5,161 nucleotides of DNA from Bacteroidota bacterium (GTDB taxonomy: Bacteria; Bacteroidota; Bacteroidia; Chitinophagales; Chitinophagaceae), in NCBI GenBank assembly GCA_023411775.1, contig JAEYOL010000297.1, positions 1-5,161 of the forward strand, read 5' to 3'. The notes below the pieces were generated by a model that saw only the letters and a program-made list of their open reading frames with translations, searched no databases and was not told where the DNA came from. Numbering within the stretch: position 1 is the stretch's first letter; every line of letters starts with the position of its first letter. Both the position numbers and the translations under genes were made by a program. Shown here piece after piece: positions 1-5,161 of the stretch.

Positions 1-192
1 GGTCCGGTTTGCTTTCCGGTAGGAGGATTTAAATACATAGGGAATACCCAGCCGGGCACAAATAGATTTTACTTTTTCAGCCACTTCTGCCAGCAATTCC
101 TCACTTTCTATTACACATGGTCCTGCAATCAGAAAAAAATTCTTTTCGTCATAAGACTGGCCTTTAAATAAATCCTTCAGAAATGTTTCCAT
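1..192 (-). CDS. kdsA: 3-deoxy-8-phosphooctulonate synthase (Kdo-8-P synthase), N-terminal part
   Basis: Condenses phosphoenolpyruvate with arabinose-5-phosphate to give Kdo-8-phosphate, the cytoplasmic committed step to Kdo for LPS. Only the first 64 codons are present; the frame is open through the left edge (the family is usually about 260-285 aa). Seen: LIAGPCVIES at residues 21-30 (first strand of the DAHP synthetase-like TIM barrel), then GIPYVFKSSY at 49-58 and KANRT at 60-64, the PEP-binding region. Cys26 in the GPC motif is the position occupied by the metal-ligand Cys of class II (metal-dependent) enzymes such as that of Aquifex; class I enzymes such as that of E. coli have Asn there. 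I therefore infer a metal-dependent enzyme. The ATG at 190-192 is chosen because it precedes the conserved first strand by a normal distance and lies 4 nt from a TATCTTTG promoter element. No Shine-Dalgarno is visible. It is transcribed divergently from the threonine dehydrogenase gene. Confidence 0.93.
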   Translation of the reverse strand, partial: METFLKDLFKGQSYDEKNFFLIAGPCVIESEELLAEVAEKVKSICARLGIPYVFKSSYRKANRT

Positions 193-196
193 GGCG

Positions 197-204
197 CAAA
201 GATA
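197..204 (-). promoter_or_regulatory. Bacteroidota -7 promoter element for kdsA
   Basis: On the minus strand this reads TATCTTTG, a full match to the TAnnTTTG -7 consensus of Bacteroidota primary sigma promoters. It ends 4 nt before the kdsA ATG, so transcription would begin at or within a few bases of the start codon, giving a leaderless or nearly leaderless mRNA. No good TTTG -33 element is seen at the expected distance of about 20 nt. Confidence 0.6.
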
Positions 205-268
205 ATATACCCGGCGGTTACCCGTCGGTTAATTAGTGCTTTGATGAGCAAACAAACTGTTTTGTATG

Positions 269-276
269 TAGGTTTG
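269..276 (+). promoter_or_regulatory. Bacteroidota -7 promoter element for the threonine dehydrogenase gene
   Basis: TAGGTTTG matches the TAnnTTTG consensus and lies 17 nt before the ATG at 294, implying a very short leader. A TTTG at 240-243 could be the -33 element, but the 25-nt spacer is longer than the usual 19-21, so that half is doubtful. The 101-bp region 193-293 thus seems to hold two back-to-back promoters. Confidence 0.5.
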
Positions 277-293
277 CTGGCGAAATTCGATAT

Positions 294-1259
294 ATGACCA
301 AAGAAAAAATCCTGGTAATTGGCGCCAGCGGGCAGATAGGAGTGGAACTTACCCTCGCGCTACGGAAAATTTATGGTAACAGCAATGTGATCGCTTCAGA
401 CCTGCGTGAGCAAAATCCCCTGCTGGAAGGTACCGGCCCCTATGTGAGTCTTGATGTAATGAATAAGGAAATGCTGCATGTACAGGTGATCCGTCAAAAT
501 ATTACACAGGTCTATCTTCTTGCGGCCATCCTGTCTGCCACCGGGGAGAAAAACCCGGGCCTGGCCTGGCATCTCAATATGCAGGGACTGCTCAATGTAC
601 TTGAAATTGCCAGGGAAGAAAAACTACACAAGGTATACTGGCCGTCTTCAATAGCTGTTTTCGGCCCGACCTCCCCGCGAAAAAATTGTCCGCAACAAAC
701 CGTCATTGAGCCCATCACTGTTTATGGCATCAGTAAGTACGCGGGCGAATTCTGGTGCAATTATTACCATATGAAGTTTGGCGTGGATGTGCGAAGCCTT
801 CGCTACCCTGGACTGATCTCCTACAAATCTGCGCCGGGTGGCGGCACAACGGATTATGCTGTTGAAATATTTCATGAAGCGCTGGAAGAAGAAAAATATG
901 AATGTTTTTTAAAGGAAGATACATACCTGCCCATGATGTATATGCCTGATGCGATCCGCGCAACTATTGAATTGATGGAAGCGCCTGAAAATAAGATCGG
1001 GGTTCGTACTTCATACAATATTTCCGCGATGAGTTTTTCTCCGAAAGAAATCGCGGTTGAGATCAAAAAGCATATACCGGCATTTAGCATGATCTATAAA
1101 CCGGATTACCGCCAGGTAATCGCGGAAAGCTGGCCTCAGAGCATTGATGATAGCGTGGCACGTAGCGACTGGGGTTGGAAGGAAGAATTCGACCTACCTG
1201 CCATGACAAAAGACATGCTAGAAAATCTTAAACCAGGTGATGGTGAAACAGCTGATTAG
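294..1259 (+). CDS. L-threonine 3-dehydrogenase, short-chain (SDR/epimerase-like) type
   Basis: Oxidises L-threonine with NAD+ to 2-amino-3-oxobutyrate, which glycine C-acetyltransferase (Kbl, not in this window) cleaves to glycine and acetyl-CoA; cytoplasmic. The 321-aa protein is an extended SDR with an NAD-binding Rossmann fold: GASGQIG at residues 10-16, an acidic Asp36 after the second strand for the NAD ribose, the PSS motif at 117-119 and the catalytic Tyr144-x-x-x-Lys148 pair. RYPGLIS (170-176), PGGGTTDYAVEIFHEA (181-196), YLPMMYMPDA (211-220) and SWPQSIDDS (279-287) closely follow the Flavobacterium-type SDR threonine dehydrogenase, unrelated to the zinc-dependent MDR-type Tdh of E. 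coli. Length is normal for the family. The only credible start is the ATG at 294; no Shine-Dalgarno is seen. The gene converges on the acylphosphatase gene with 23 bp between stops. A generic nucleotide-sugar epimerase is less likely given these motifs. Confidence 0.9.
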   Translation: MTKEKILVIGASGQIGVELTLALRKIYGNSNVIASDLREQNPLLEGTGPYVSLDVMNKEMLHVQVIRQNITQVYLLAAILSATGEKNPGLAWHLNMQGLLNVLEIAREEKLHKVYWPSSIAVFGPTSPRKNCPQQTVIEPITVYGISKYAGEFWCNYYHMKFGVDVRSLRYPGLISYKSAPGGGTTDYAVEIFHEALEEEKYECFLKEDTYLPMMYMPDAIRATIELMEAPENKIGVRTSYNISAMSFSPKEIAVEIKKHIPAFSMIYKPDYRQVIAESWPQSIDDSVARSDWGWKEEFDLPAMTKDMLENLKPGDGETAD

Positions 1260-1282
1260 AATCGGTAGGCGACTGGTGTTGA

Positions 1283-1561
1283 TTAGCGACCTTTTACGAT
1301 ACTGAATCCGTTAAATTTTTGAATTGGGATTTGTTCTATATGTACATGCATCACGACTGCATGTTCAGGCCCTTTATGACACCATTCCACCAATTTCTTT
1401 ATCTGTTCTTCGGTTCCGGTGGCAATGATTTGTACGGAACCATCGGACCTGTTTTTTACTTCGCCTGTGATGCCGGCCTCGAGGGCTTTGGTTTTGGTGG
1501 TTTGCCGGAAAAACACACCTTGTACCAGTCCTTCAACGACGATTGAAACTGTTTGAAGCAT
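1283..1561 (-). CDS. acylphosphatase
   Basis: Hydrolyses the carboxyl-phosphate bond of acylphosphates such as acetyl phosphate or 1,3-bisphosphoglycerate; small cytoplasmic enzyme. The 92-aa length is typical. Seen: VEGLVQGVFFRQ at residues 9-20, the signature phosphate-binding loop with catalytic Arg19; GEVKNRSDGSVQ at 33-44 with catalytic Asn37; and the GPEHAVV stretch at 64-70 followed by the C-terminal strand FNGFSIV. The usual GWVRN reads GEVKN here, but the essential Asn is kept. The ATG (1559-1561) lies 3 nt after the stop of the upstream sulfoxide reductase gene, so the two are almost certainly cotranscribed. There is no clear Shine-Dalgarno, only an A/T-rich stretch. The stop lies 23 bp from the opposing stop of the threonine dehydrogenase gene, and I see no strong hairpin terminator in that gap. 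Confidence 0.92.
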   Translation of the reverse strand: MLQTVSIVVEGLVQGVFFRQTTKTKALEAGITGEVKNRSDGSVQIIATGTEEQIKKLVEWCHKGPEHAVVMHVHIEQIPIQKFNGFSIVKGR

Positions 1562-1564
1562 GAT

Positions 1565-2038
1565 TTAAAATTGGATCAAACCAACGATTTGTTCCAGGTA
1601 TTCCTGGTCGGTAGAATCAAATTGATCATATTCCGAACTATCGACATCGAGTACTGCAATAACTTCGCCATGTTGAAAAACCGGAACGACGATTTCTGAT
1701 TTTGATAAACTGCTACAGGCAATATGGCCGGGAAATTTTTCAACATCAGGCACAATCAATGTTTTCTTTTGCAACCAGCTCGATCCACAAACACCTTTAC
1801 CTTTTTTGATGCGTGTGCAGGCTACCGGCCCCTGGAAAGGCCCTAATACCAATTCATCGTTTTTTACCAGGTAGAACCCTACCCAGAACCAGCCAAACTG
1901 TTCCTTCAGTGCGGCCGCGGTGTTGGCGAGGTTTGCGACAAGGTCTGATTCGCCGTCCAGCAATGCTTTGATCTGTGGTAATAAAGACTGGTATTGTTCC
2001 TGTTTACTGCCCGTAACGATAGAGAGATCTTCTGCCAT
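1565..2038 (-). CDS. msrC: free methionine-(R)-sulfoxide reductase (GAF domain, fRMsr)
   Basis: Reduces free L-methionine-(R)-sulfoxide to methionine using thioredoxin-type reductant; cytoplasmic oxidative-damage repair. The whole 157-aa protein is a single GAF domain (about residues 20-157). The three family cysteines are present at Cys74 (in GPVACTRI), Cys84 (in GKGVCG) and Cys108 (in HIACSS). Their spacing of 10 and 24 residues equals that of E. coli YebR/MsrC Cys84, Cys94 and Cys118. SEIVVPV (114-120) and LDVDS (130-134) supply the acidic residues of the methionine sulfoxide pocket. These features separate it from sensory GAF domains, which lack the cysteines. The ATG at 2036-2038 is 4 nt from a TATCTTTG promoter element, supporting this start. 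It is the first gene of a two-gene operon with acylphosphatase. Confidence 0.92.
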   Translation of the reverse strand: MAEDLSIVTGSKQEQYQSLLPQIKALLDGESDLVANLANTAAALKEQFGWFWVGFYLVKNDELVLGPFQGPVACTRIKKGKGVCGSSWLQKKTLIVPDVEKFPGHIACSSLSKSEIVVPVFQHGEVIAVLDVDSSEYDQFDSTDQEYLEQIVGLIQF

Positions 2039-2042
2039 GTTG

Positions 2043-2050
2043 CAAAGATA
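2043..2050 (-). promoter_or_regulatory. Bacteroidota -7 promoter element for the msrC-acylphosphatase operon
   Basis: The minus strand reads TATCTTTG, a full TAnnTTTG match, ending 4 nt before the msrC ATG, the same spacing as at kdsA. Transcription would start at or next to the ATG. The -33 region has no good TTTG; an imperfect palindrome (2065-2081) overlaps it. Confidence 0.6.
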
Positions 2051-2064
2051 AGTTGATCATGGTT

Positions 2065-2081
2065 TTGTGGTGAACTCACAA
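2065..2081. repeat. 17-bp inverted repeat TTGTG-N7-CACAA upstream of msrC
   Basis: TTGTG at 2065-2069 and CACAA at 2077-2081 are perfect 5-bp inverted arms around a 7-nt loop, sitting where the -33 region of the msrC promoter would be. It could be an operator, or a weak hairpin at the end of the upstream lipoprotein transcript. There is no following U-tract, so a strong intrinsic terminator is unlikely. Five-bp arms can arise by chance. Confidence 0.2.
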
Positions 2082-2120
2082 CATGAACAGGCTATTGAAA
2101 ATCCGCTTTTACCTGGTGAA

Positions 2121-3686
2121 TTATTGGCCCAGCGTTATTTCCCTTAAAAAATAACTTCCATGCTTTGTTCGTCCGGGAATGGCCAGGGGCAGTGGTTGCC
2201 TGTATTGCGTAGGGTCTTTTACTATAAGTTCGAGGCGATAGCTTCCCGCAGGCAGATCGGCTGGCAGTACAAACTCATCCGTTATTGTAGTACTCTTGCT
2301 TGCGGGTAGAAAAAGTTTAGGTCGAAAAGCTGAGTGTCCTTTCCAAACAACACTATCACTGCTATCCCTGAGCTCAAAAAAGCCATCCCACACTTCATAA
2401 GTAGGTGCAACACCGATATTTTTCCAGTCGAGTGTAGCCTGGAAAGCCACACCAGGTGTTAGGTTGGCAGGAATATTAGCTTTTTCCAAAATGATTCGGT
2501 ATCCGGCCCTTTTAAAAGCAGCTCTTGCGTTTTCCTGAGCACACTCCGGCATTTCTATACCCCAGTTACCATTACCAATCGAACTGGCACCGTATTCTTT
2601 TACCTGGTTTTCCAGGTCCCAGTATGCGCAGCGTCCGTCCCGGTTCACGTAACGCGGAGGTTCACCTGTAATAGGAGATGTTTTGTATCGTGAACGGATC
2701 AATTCGCTGAGCGGGGCTCCGTCAGTAGTCCTTTTTCGATTATTCTTTAAAATATTATCGAGATAACCATCCGTGGCGCCCCACTGATCGCGTCGCCAGC
2801 CGAGTGGTCCCCAGGCATTGCGGGTGGTTAGTGCATAATGCGCCAGTTCAACAGGATTCATGATCGTACCAACCTGTTCGGCATCAAATGCCGCGATCAT
2901 AAGTACCAGGGGCCATTGATCAAACACCTGTGTATGATGATCGATGATGGTCTTTAATGTTGTCAATTCAGCCCTTCTTCCCTTCGGATATTGATTGACG
3001 TGCTTTACAAGGCCGGAACTATGCCATTCGCCATAATTACCAAAACCTCTTATATCGATACAGTATATCGCATCCCTGTATGAAATCGTTTTACCTTCCA
3101 GCGGTCCTTGCACCGCAGTATAAGAAGATGACATGATATGATCATACAGAGCCTGGTGTAATGCCCTTAACCGATCGAGGTAATACTGGCTATTCCAGTT
3201 AGGAACCCAAATGCTATCAGGACTAAGCCAATCCTGTTGCTCTTTTGGTGCAGCCTGCATCAAACGGTGCAGGTACAGGGGATAAGCGGATACACCACCA
3301 TCAAATTTTAGAACGCCTTCCGCATCGTCACCATAGCAGGTCATGATGCCAAACGATAGCTTTTGCCCGTTGTCGATGGCGTCTTTAACCAGACCGTCGA
3401 AAAAAGCCCATTTATAAGTTCCCTGCGCCGAATCTTCCAGCATATTCCAGGTAAAGCGATAATAGACATCGAGGGCCTTATGGACTGAGTCAGTACCGGG
3501 ATAGGGAATGGCTTCTGTACCATTATGCCATTGCTCCGCACCCCGGCCCGGCGACAACAGGTCTGGCTCACCGTACGGGATCTGCTCGAATATGATATCA
3601 TCGGGGCTGTGCGCCGATTGTGAATAGGTGCATCCCGACGTGAGTATGATCGTCGAAATAATTAAAAACAAGTTTGTTCTCGTCAT
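2121..3686 (-). CDS. DUF4832-like lipoprotein, putative glycoside-hydrolase-like TIM-barrel protein
   Basis: Function not established. From the ATG at 3684-3686 the 521-aa product starts MTRTNLFLIISTIILTSGC, a lipoprotein signal peptide with lipobox LTSG-Cys19, so it should be anchored in the envelope. An upstream in-frame TTG (3731) would add 15 polar residues before the signal and is rejected as the start. The central region (about residues 40-390) looks like a (beta/alpha) barrel. It contains CIDIRGFGNYGEW at 209-221, like the GxxGxWGEW strand-end motif of DUF4832/DUF4874 proteins, whose Glu (here Glu220) is a candidate catalytic acid, plus NPVELAHYALTTRNAWG (277-293) and GWRRDQWG (296-303). 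The last 120 residues or so form an Ig-like beta-sandwich: NIGVAPTYEVWDGFFELRD at 423-441, then LPAGSYRLEL. These are DUF4832-type features recalled from Bacteroidota proteins. A role in glycan breakdown is inference; an inactive binding protein is possible. Its own -7 element lies upstream, 146 bp after the secreted-protein gene. Confidence 0.68.
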   Translation of the reverse strand: MTRTNLFLIISTIILTSGCTYSQSAHSPDDIIFEQIPYGEPDLLSPGRGAEQWHNGTEAIPYPGTDSVHKALDVYYRFTWNMLEDSAQGTYKWAFFDGLVKDAIDNGQKLSFGIMTCYGDDAEGVLKFDGGVSAYPLYLHRLMQAAPKEQQDWLSPDSIWVPNWNSQYYLDRLRALHQALYDHIMSSSYTAVQGPLEGKTISYRDAIYCIDIRGFGNYGEWHSSGLVKHVNQYPKGRRAELTTLKTIIDHHTQVFDQWPLVLMIAAFDAEQVGTIMNPVELAHYALTTRNAWGPLGWRRDQWGATDGYLDNILKNNRKRTTDGAPLSELIRSRYKTSPITGEPPRYVNRDGRCAYWDLENQVKEYGASSIGNGNWGIEMPECAQENARAAFKRAGYRIILEKANIPANLTPGVAFQATLDWKNIGVAPTYEVWDGFFELRDSSDSVVWKGHSAFRPKLFLPASKSTTITDEFVLPADLPAGSYRLELIVKDPTQYRQPLPLAIPGRTKHGSYFLREITLGQ

Positions 3687-3753
3687 ACCTAAGCCATTGC
3701 CTGTTTTAAAAATGGGACGGTTATTTTCCAAACAGCAAGTTTCACTACTTCTG

Positions 3754-3761
3754 CAAATTTA
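3754..3761 (-). promoter_or_regulatory. candidate -7 promoter element for the lipoprotein gene
   Basis: The minus strand reads TAAATTTG, matching TAnnTTTG, 67 nt before the ATG at 3686. This would give a leader of about 60 nt. No TTTG -33 element is evident. It lies in the 146-bp gap (3687-3832) after the secreted-protein gene, suggesting the lipoprotein has its own promoter. The A/T-rich context makes a chance match plausible. Confidence 0.35.
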
Positions 3762-3775
3762 CATGCGAAGTAAAT
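3757..3775. repeat. 19-bp inverted repeat ATTTAC-N7-GTAAAT overlapping the promoter
   Basis: ATTTAC (3757-3762) and GTAAAT (3770-3775) are perfect 6-bp arms overlapping the candidate -7 element TAAATTTG and extending just upstream of it. This is a plausible place for a repressor site. The arms are short and A/T-rich, so chance is a serious alternative. Confidence 0.2.
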
Positions 3776-3832
3776 ATAAGCTTTGGTCTGATCAATCCAT
3801 AGCATCTCCAGGTTATATCATCAATGAGCCGG

Positions 3833-5161
3833 TTACTGAATGATAAGTTTCCTGGTCGCTGAAAATCCGTTTGTTTGCATTTTATAGAAATACAATCCTC
3901 CCTGCAGCGAGGTTTTTTCCAGTTGAACAGTATACGTACCCGCGTCCTTCCAGCCATTGACCATAGATTTTATCAACCTGCCATGTATGTCGTATAGTGC
4001 AAGGTTCACCGTACCAGGCTTTGCCAGGCTATATTTAATAGTTGTAGTCTGGCCAAACGGATTTGGATAGTTTTGTTCCAGGCTGTTTTCAACTACCACC
4101 GTCGGATTTGTGTTAGCTACAGCAACCTCTTCCGTGCCCGATTGACCCGATGACCTGCTGGCAGTAACTCCAGTTTGCCCACAATCTAAACTCACACTCA
4201 ACGATTGCAATGACCCGGTTTTTGTTTTGCCAGACTTGTCTTTTATGCTGGTCAGATTAAAAGTGTAAGAGTTATTGTCCGTTGCAAACACAACGTCTAC
4301 CCAATAGTTGCTTGCAATGTAGGTAGAGTTGGGGAAGCCGCCAGTAGTGCCATACCTGTATACACCATTACCGCCAGCTACATTATTCCCCAGGGCAGTT
4401 AAATTTCCAGATGTAACTGCTTGCTGAAGCCCACCTTCTGTGGATGCATATCGACCGGCTGCCGTATGATAAGACGCGATATACACTGAATCTGCTTTAA
4501 TAAACACCGGATTCTGGAATAAGACTTCCTGCCAGCTACCGGGACTAACATTTCTAAATACAGCACTGGCCAGTAACACGCCTGAAGACGACCAGAGACG
4601 ACCAGTATATACTCCCGCTGCGTTATTTGGGCTTAAAAACCTAATGCCTTTGATATACCCATTAATAGAGGATTTAAATTTCATACCTAGTTCCACAGGC
4701 AGATCCTCTGTGCTTTCAATGCTTGGCGTATGACTCCAAATTGATTTGGAGGAAGCTGCCACCCTGGAAATGACCTGGCCAGGCATCACAGACTGGTACA
4801 GCACGCCATTGATCACAAGGTCGTAGGGTGCTACTCCGTTGGCTGATTCAAGCACCAGTGATACTGTTTTTGTAGAGCAATCAGTTGAATAACCCAAAAC
4901 AGCTTCCGGCTCAGCTTCTTCAGCCGGTGCCTTGCCACAATTGTCAGAAGCAATAATCGTAAGTGTTTGCAATGAGCCGGTTCTTTTTAGTCCCTTGCTA
5001 TCGGTTATGCTCGTCAGCTCGAAACTATGCTGCACATTGGATTCGGGTACAAACACAATATCTGCCCAGTAGTTGGAAGAGTTGTATGTATAAACCGGGA
5101 AATTTCCTGATGGCCCATACCTATAAACACCATCGCTGTGCACGATTATGGTCCCGTTACC
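3833..5161 (-). CDS. T9SS-secreted repeat protein with DUF4082 domains, C-terminal part
   Basis: The frame is open through the right edge, so the start and signal peptide are missing; 442 C-terminal residues are visible. In order: the end of a DUF4082 domain (residues 1-37, with DGVYRYG and SNYWADIVF); an Ig-like tail (45-69, SFELTSITDSKG and TGSLQTLTI); a Glu/Pro linker (76-88); an Ig-like head (92-131, APYDLVINGVLYQ); a full DUF4082 (about 140-292, with IKGIRFL, GRLWSSSGVLLASAVF, YIASYHTAAGRYA and SNYWVDVVF); a second Ig-like tail (297-323); a Ser/Thr/Gly-rich linker; and a type A T9SS sorting domain (359-442, EQNYPNPF to the final KLIIQ). It should be exported by Sec, then T9SS, and released or attached to the cell surface. 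DUF4082 has no proven activity; a carbohydrate-binding or adhesive role is inference. The GTG at 5141-5143 is not a plausible start, since it falls inside the domain and coding continues upstream. Confidence 0.88.
   Translation of the reverse strand, partial: GNGTIIVHSDGVYRYGPSGNFPVYTYNSSNYWADIVFVPESNVQHSFELTSITDSKGLKRTGSLQTLTIIASDNCGKAPAEEAEPEAVLGYSTDCSTKTVSLVLESANGVAPYDLVINGVLYQSVMPGQVISRVAASSKSIWSHTPSIESTEDLPVELGMKFKSSINGYIKGIRFLSPNNAAGVYTGRLWSSSGVLLASAVFRNVSPGSWQEVLFQNPVFIKADSVYIASYHTAAGRYASTEGGLQQAVTSGNLTALGNNVAGGNGVYRYGTTGGFPNSTYIASNYWVDVVFATDNNSYTFNLTSIKDKSGKTKTGSLQSLSVSLDCGQTGVTASRSSGQSGTEEVAVANTNPTVVVENSLEQNYPNPFGQTTTIKYSLAKPGTVNLALYDIHGRLIKSMVNGWKDAGTYTVQLEKTSLQGGLYFYKMQTNGFSATRKLIIQ
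3836..4087 (-). other. type IX secretion system C-terminal sorting domain (type A)
   Basis: The final 84 residues of the secreted protein begin NSLEQNYPNPFGQTTTIKYS, then VNLALYDIHGRLI, AGTYTV, LQGGLYFYKM and RKLIIQ. This is the standard order of conserved blocks in the type A T9SS sorting signal: YPNPF, strand-rich LYD-x-x-G-R, AGxY, GxYxY and a terminal KL. In characterised systems the domain is removed after outer-membrane passage by a PorU-type sortase. It implies that the host encodes a T9SS elsewhere. Confidence 0.9.
4193..4888 (-). repeat. complete protein repeat unit: Ig-like halves flanking DUF4082
   Basis: This stretch encodes one full unit of the secreted protein: Ig-like head (APYDLVINGVLYQ), DUF4082, then Ig-like tail (SYTFNLTSIKDKSG, TGSLQSLSV). 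GVYRYG and SNYW recur exactly 255 residues (765 nt) from their copies in the preceding partial unit, and TGSLQ recurs at 254. Conservation is at the protein level with clear divergence (for example VDVVF against ADIVF), so the duplication is not recent. Confidence 0.75.
4955..5161 (-). repeat. partial preceding repeat unit, cut by the window edge
   Basis: The visible end of the upstream unit: the last 37 residues or so of a DUF4082 (DGVYRYGPSGNFP, SNYWADIVF) and the Ig-like tail (SFELTSITDSKG, TGSLQTLTI). It aligns with the end of the complete unit at an offset of 255 residues, dropping to 254 near the end. At least one more DUF4082 core therefore lies beyond the right edge. Confidence 0.75.

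Noticed and set aside
512..1090. Several minus-strand open frames of 68-77 codons
   Set aside because: All are antisense shadows of the threonine dehydrogenase gene, which is intact with all catalytic motifs.
1260..1282. Possible bidirectional terminator between the convergent genes
   Set aside because: I found no GC-rich hairpin with flanking T/A tracts in the 23-bp gap or just inside the stops; the partial GGT/ACC complementarity is too short.
1319..1546. 75-codon open frame on the plus strand
   Set aside because: It is fully antisense to the acylphosphatase gene, whose motifs and catalytic residues are clear; the antisense product resembles nothing I recognise.
1633..1717. Ser109 in place of the Asp that follows the third cysteine in the E. 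coli reductase (HIACSS against HIACDA)
   Set aside because: All three cysteines and the SEIV and LDVDS acidic residues are kept. As I recall, HIACSS is common in Bacteroidota homologues, so I do not read it as loss of activity.
3628..3843. 71-codon plus-strand open frame spanning the gap between the lipoprotein and secreted-protein genes
   Set aside because: Its start lies antisense to the lipoprotein signal peptide and its end antisense to the secreted protein's last codons. There is no convincing promoter or start context and no recognisable family.
3745..3957. 70-codon minus-strand open frame overlapping the end of the secreted-protein gene
   Set aside because: It is a different frame of the T9SS sorting-domain region that runs past the true stop; basic, low-information sequence with no family match.
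4586..4605. Perfect tandem duplication of a 10-bp word, AGACGACCAG twice
   Set aside because: It lies in the DUF4082 coding region, and the encoded GRLWSSSG matches the family's usual GxLWSSxG pattern in frame. A recent 10-bp duplication would have broken the frame, so it is most likely coincidence of codon choice.

Overview
The window looks like ordinary chromosomal DNA from the Bacteroidota, most likely a Chitinophagaceae-type organism. Four things point there: a C-terminal type IX secretion (T9SS) sorting domain, TAnnTTTG-type -7 promoter elements close to start codons, no clear Shine-Dalgarno sequences, and protein relatives typical of that phylum (SDR-type threonine dehydrogenase, DUF4832 lipoprotein, DUF4082 repeats). 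I see no rRNA, tRNA, CRISPR array, insertion sequence or phage gene.

Layout. Positions 1-192 (-) hold the first 64 codons of kdsA (Kdo-8-phosphate synthase, LPS core sugar synthesis), cut by the window edge. A 101-bp divergent promoter region separates it from an SDR-family L-threonine 3-dehydrogenase at 294-1259 (+). That gene converges, across a 23-bp gap, on a two-gene minus-strand operon: free methionine-(R)-sulfoxide reductase (1565-2038) followed 3 bp later by acylphosphatase (1283-1561). Upstream on the same strand are a DUF4832-like lipoprotein (2121-3686) and the C-terminal 442 residues of a large T9SS-secreted repeat protein (3833-5161), which continues past the right edge.

How the genes may work together. 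The left and middle parts are housekeeping: envelope sugar synthesis, threonine catabolism, and a small operon of two enzymes that act on damaged or over-reactive small metabolites. The right part encodes two exported proteins, a putative glycosidase-like lipoprotein and a modular secreted or surface protein. They may contribute to glycan handling or adhesion, but neither has a proven substrate and no SusC/SusD pair is visible. Every intergenic stretch is shorter than 150 bp.

The points most worth a second look are two: the near-identical TTATCTTTGC-NN-CATGG sequence that places the -7 element 4 nt before the ATG of both kdsA and the sulfoxide reductase gene (probable leaderless mRNAs), and the apparent nesting of DUF4082 inside an Ig-like module in the secreted protein's 255-residue repeat. 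I did not find a convincing new multi-gene system.
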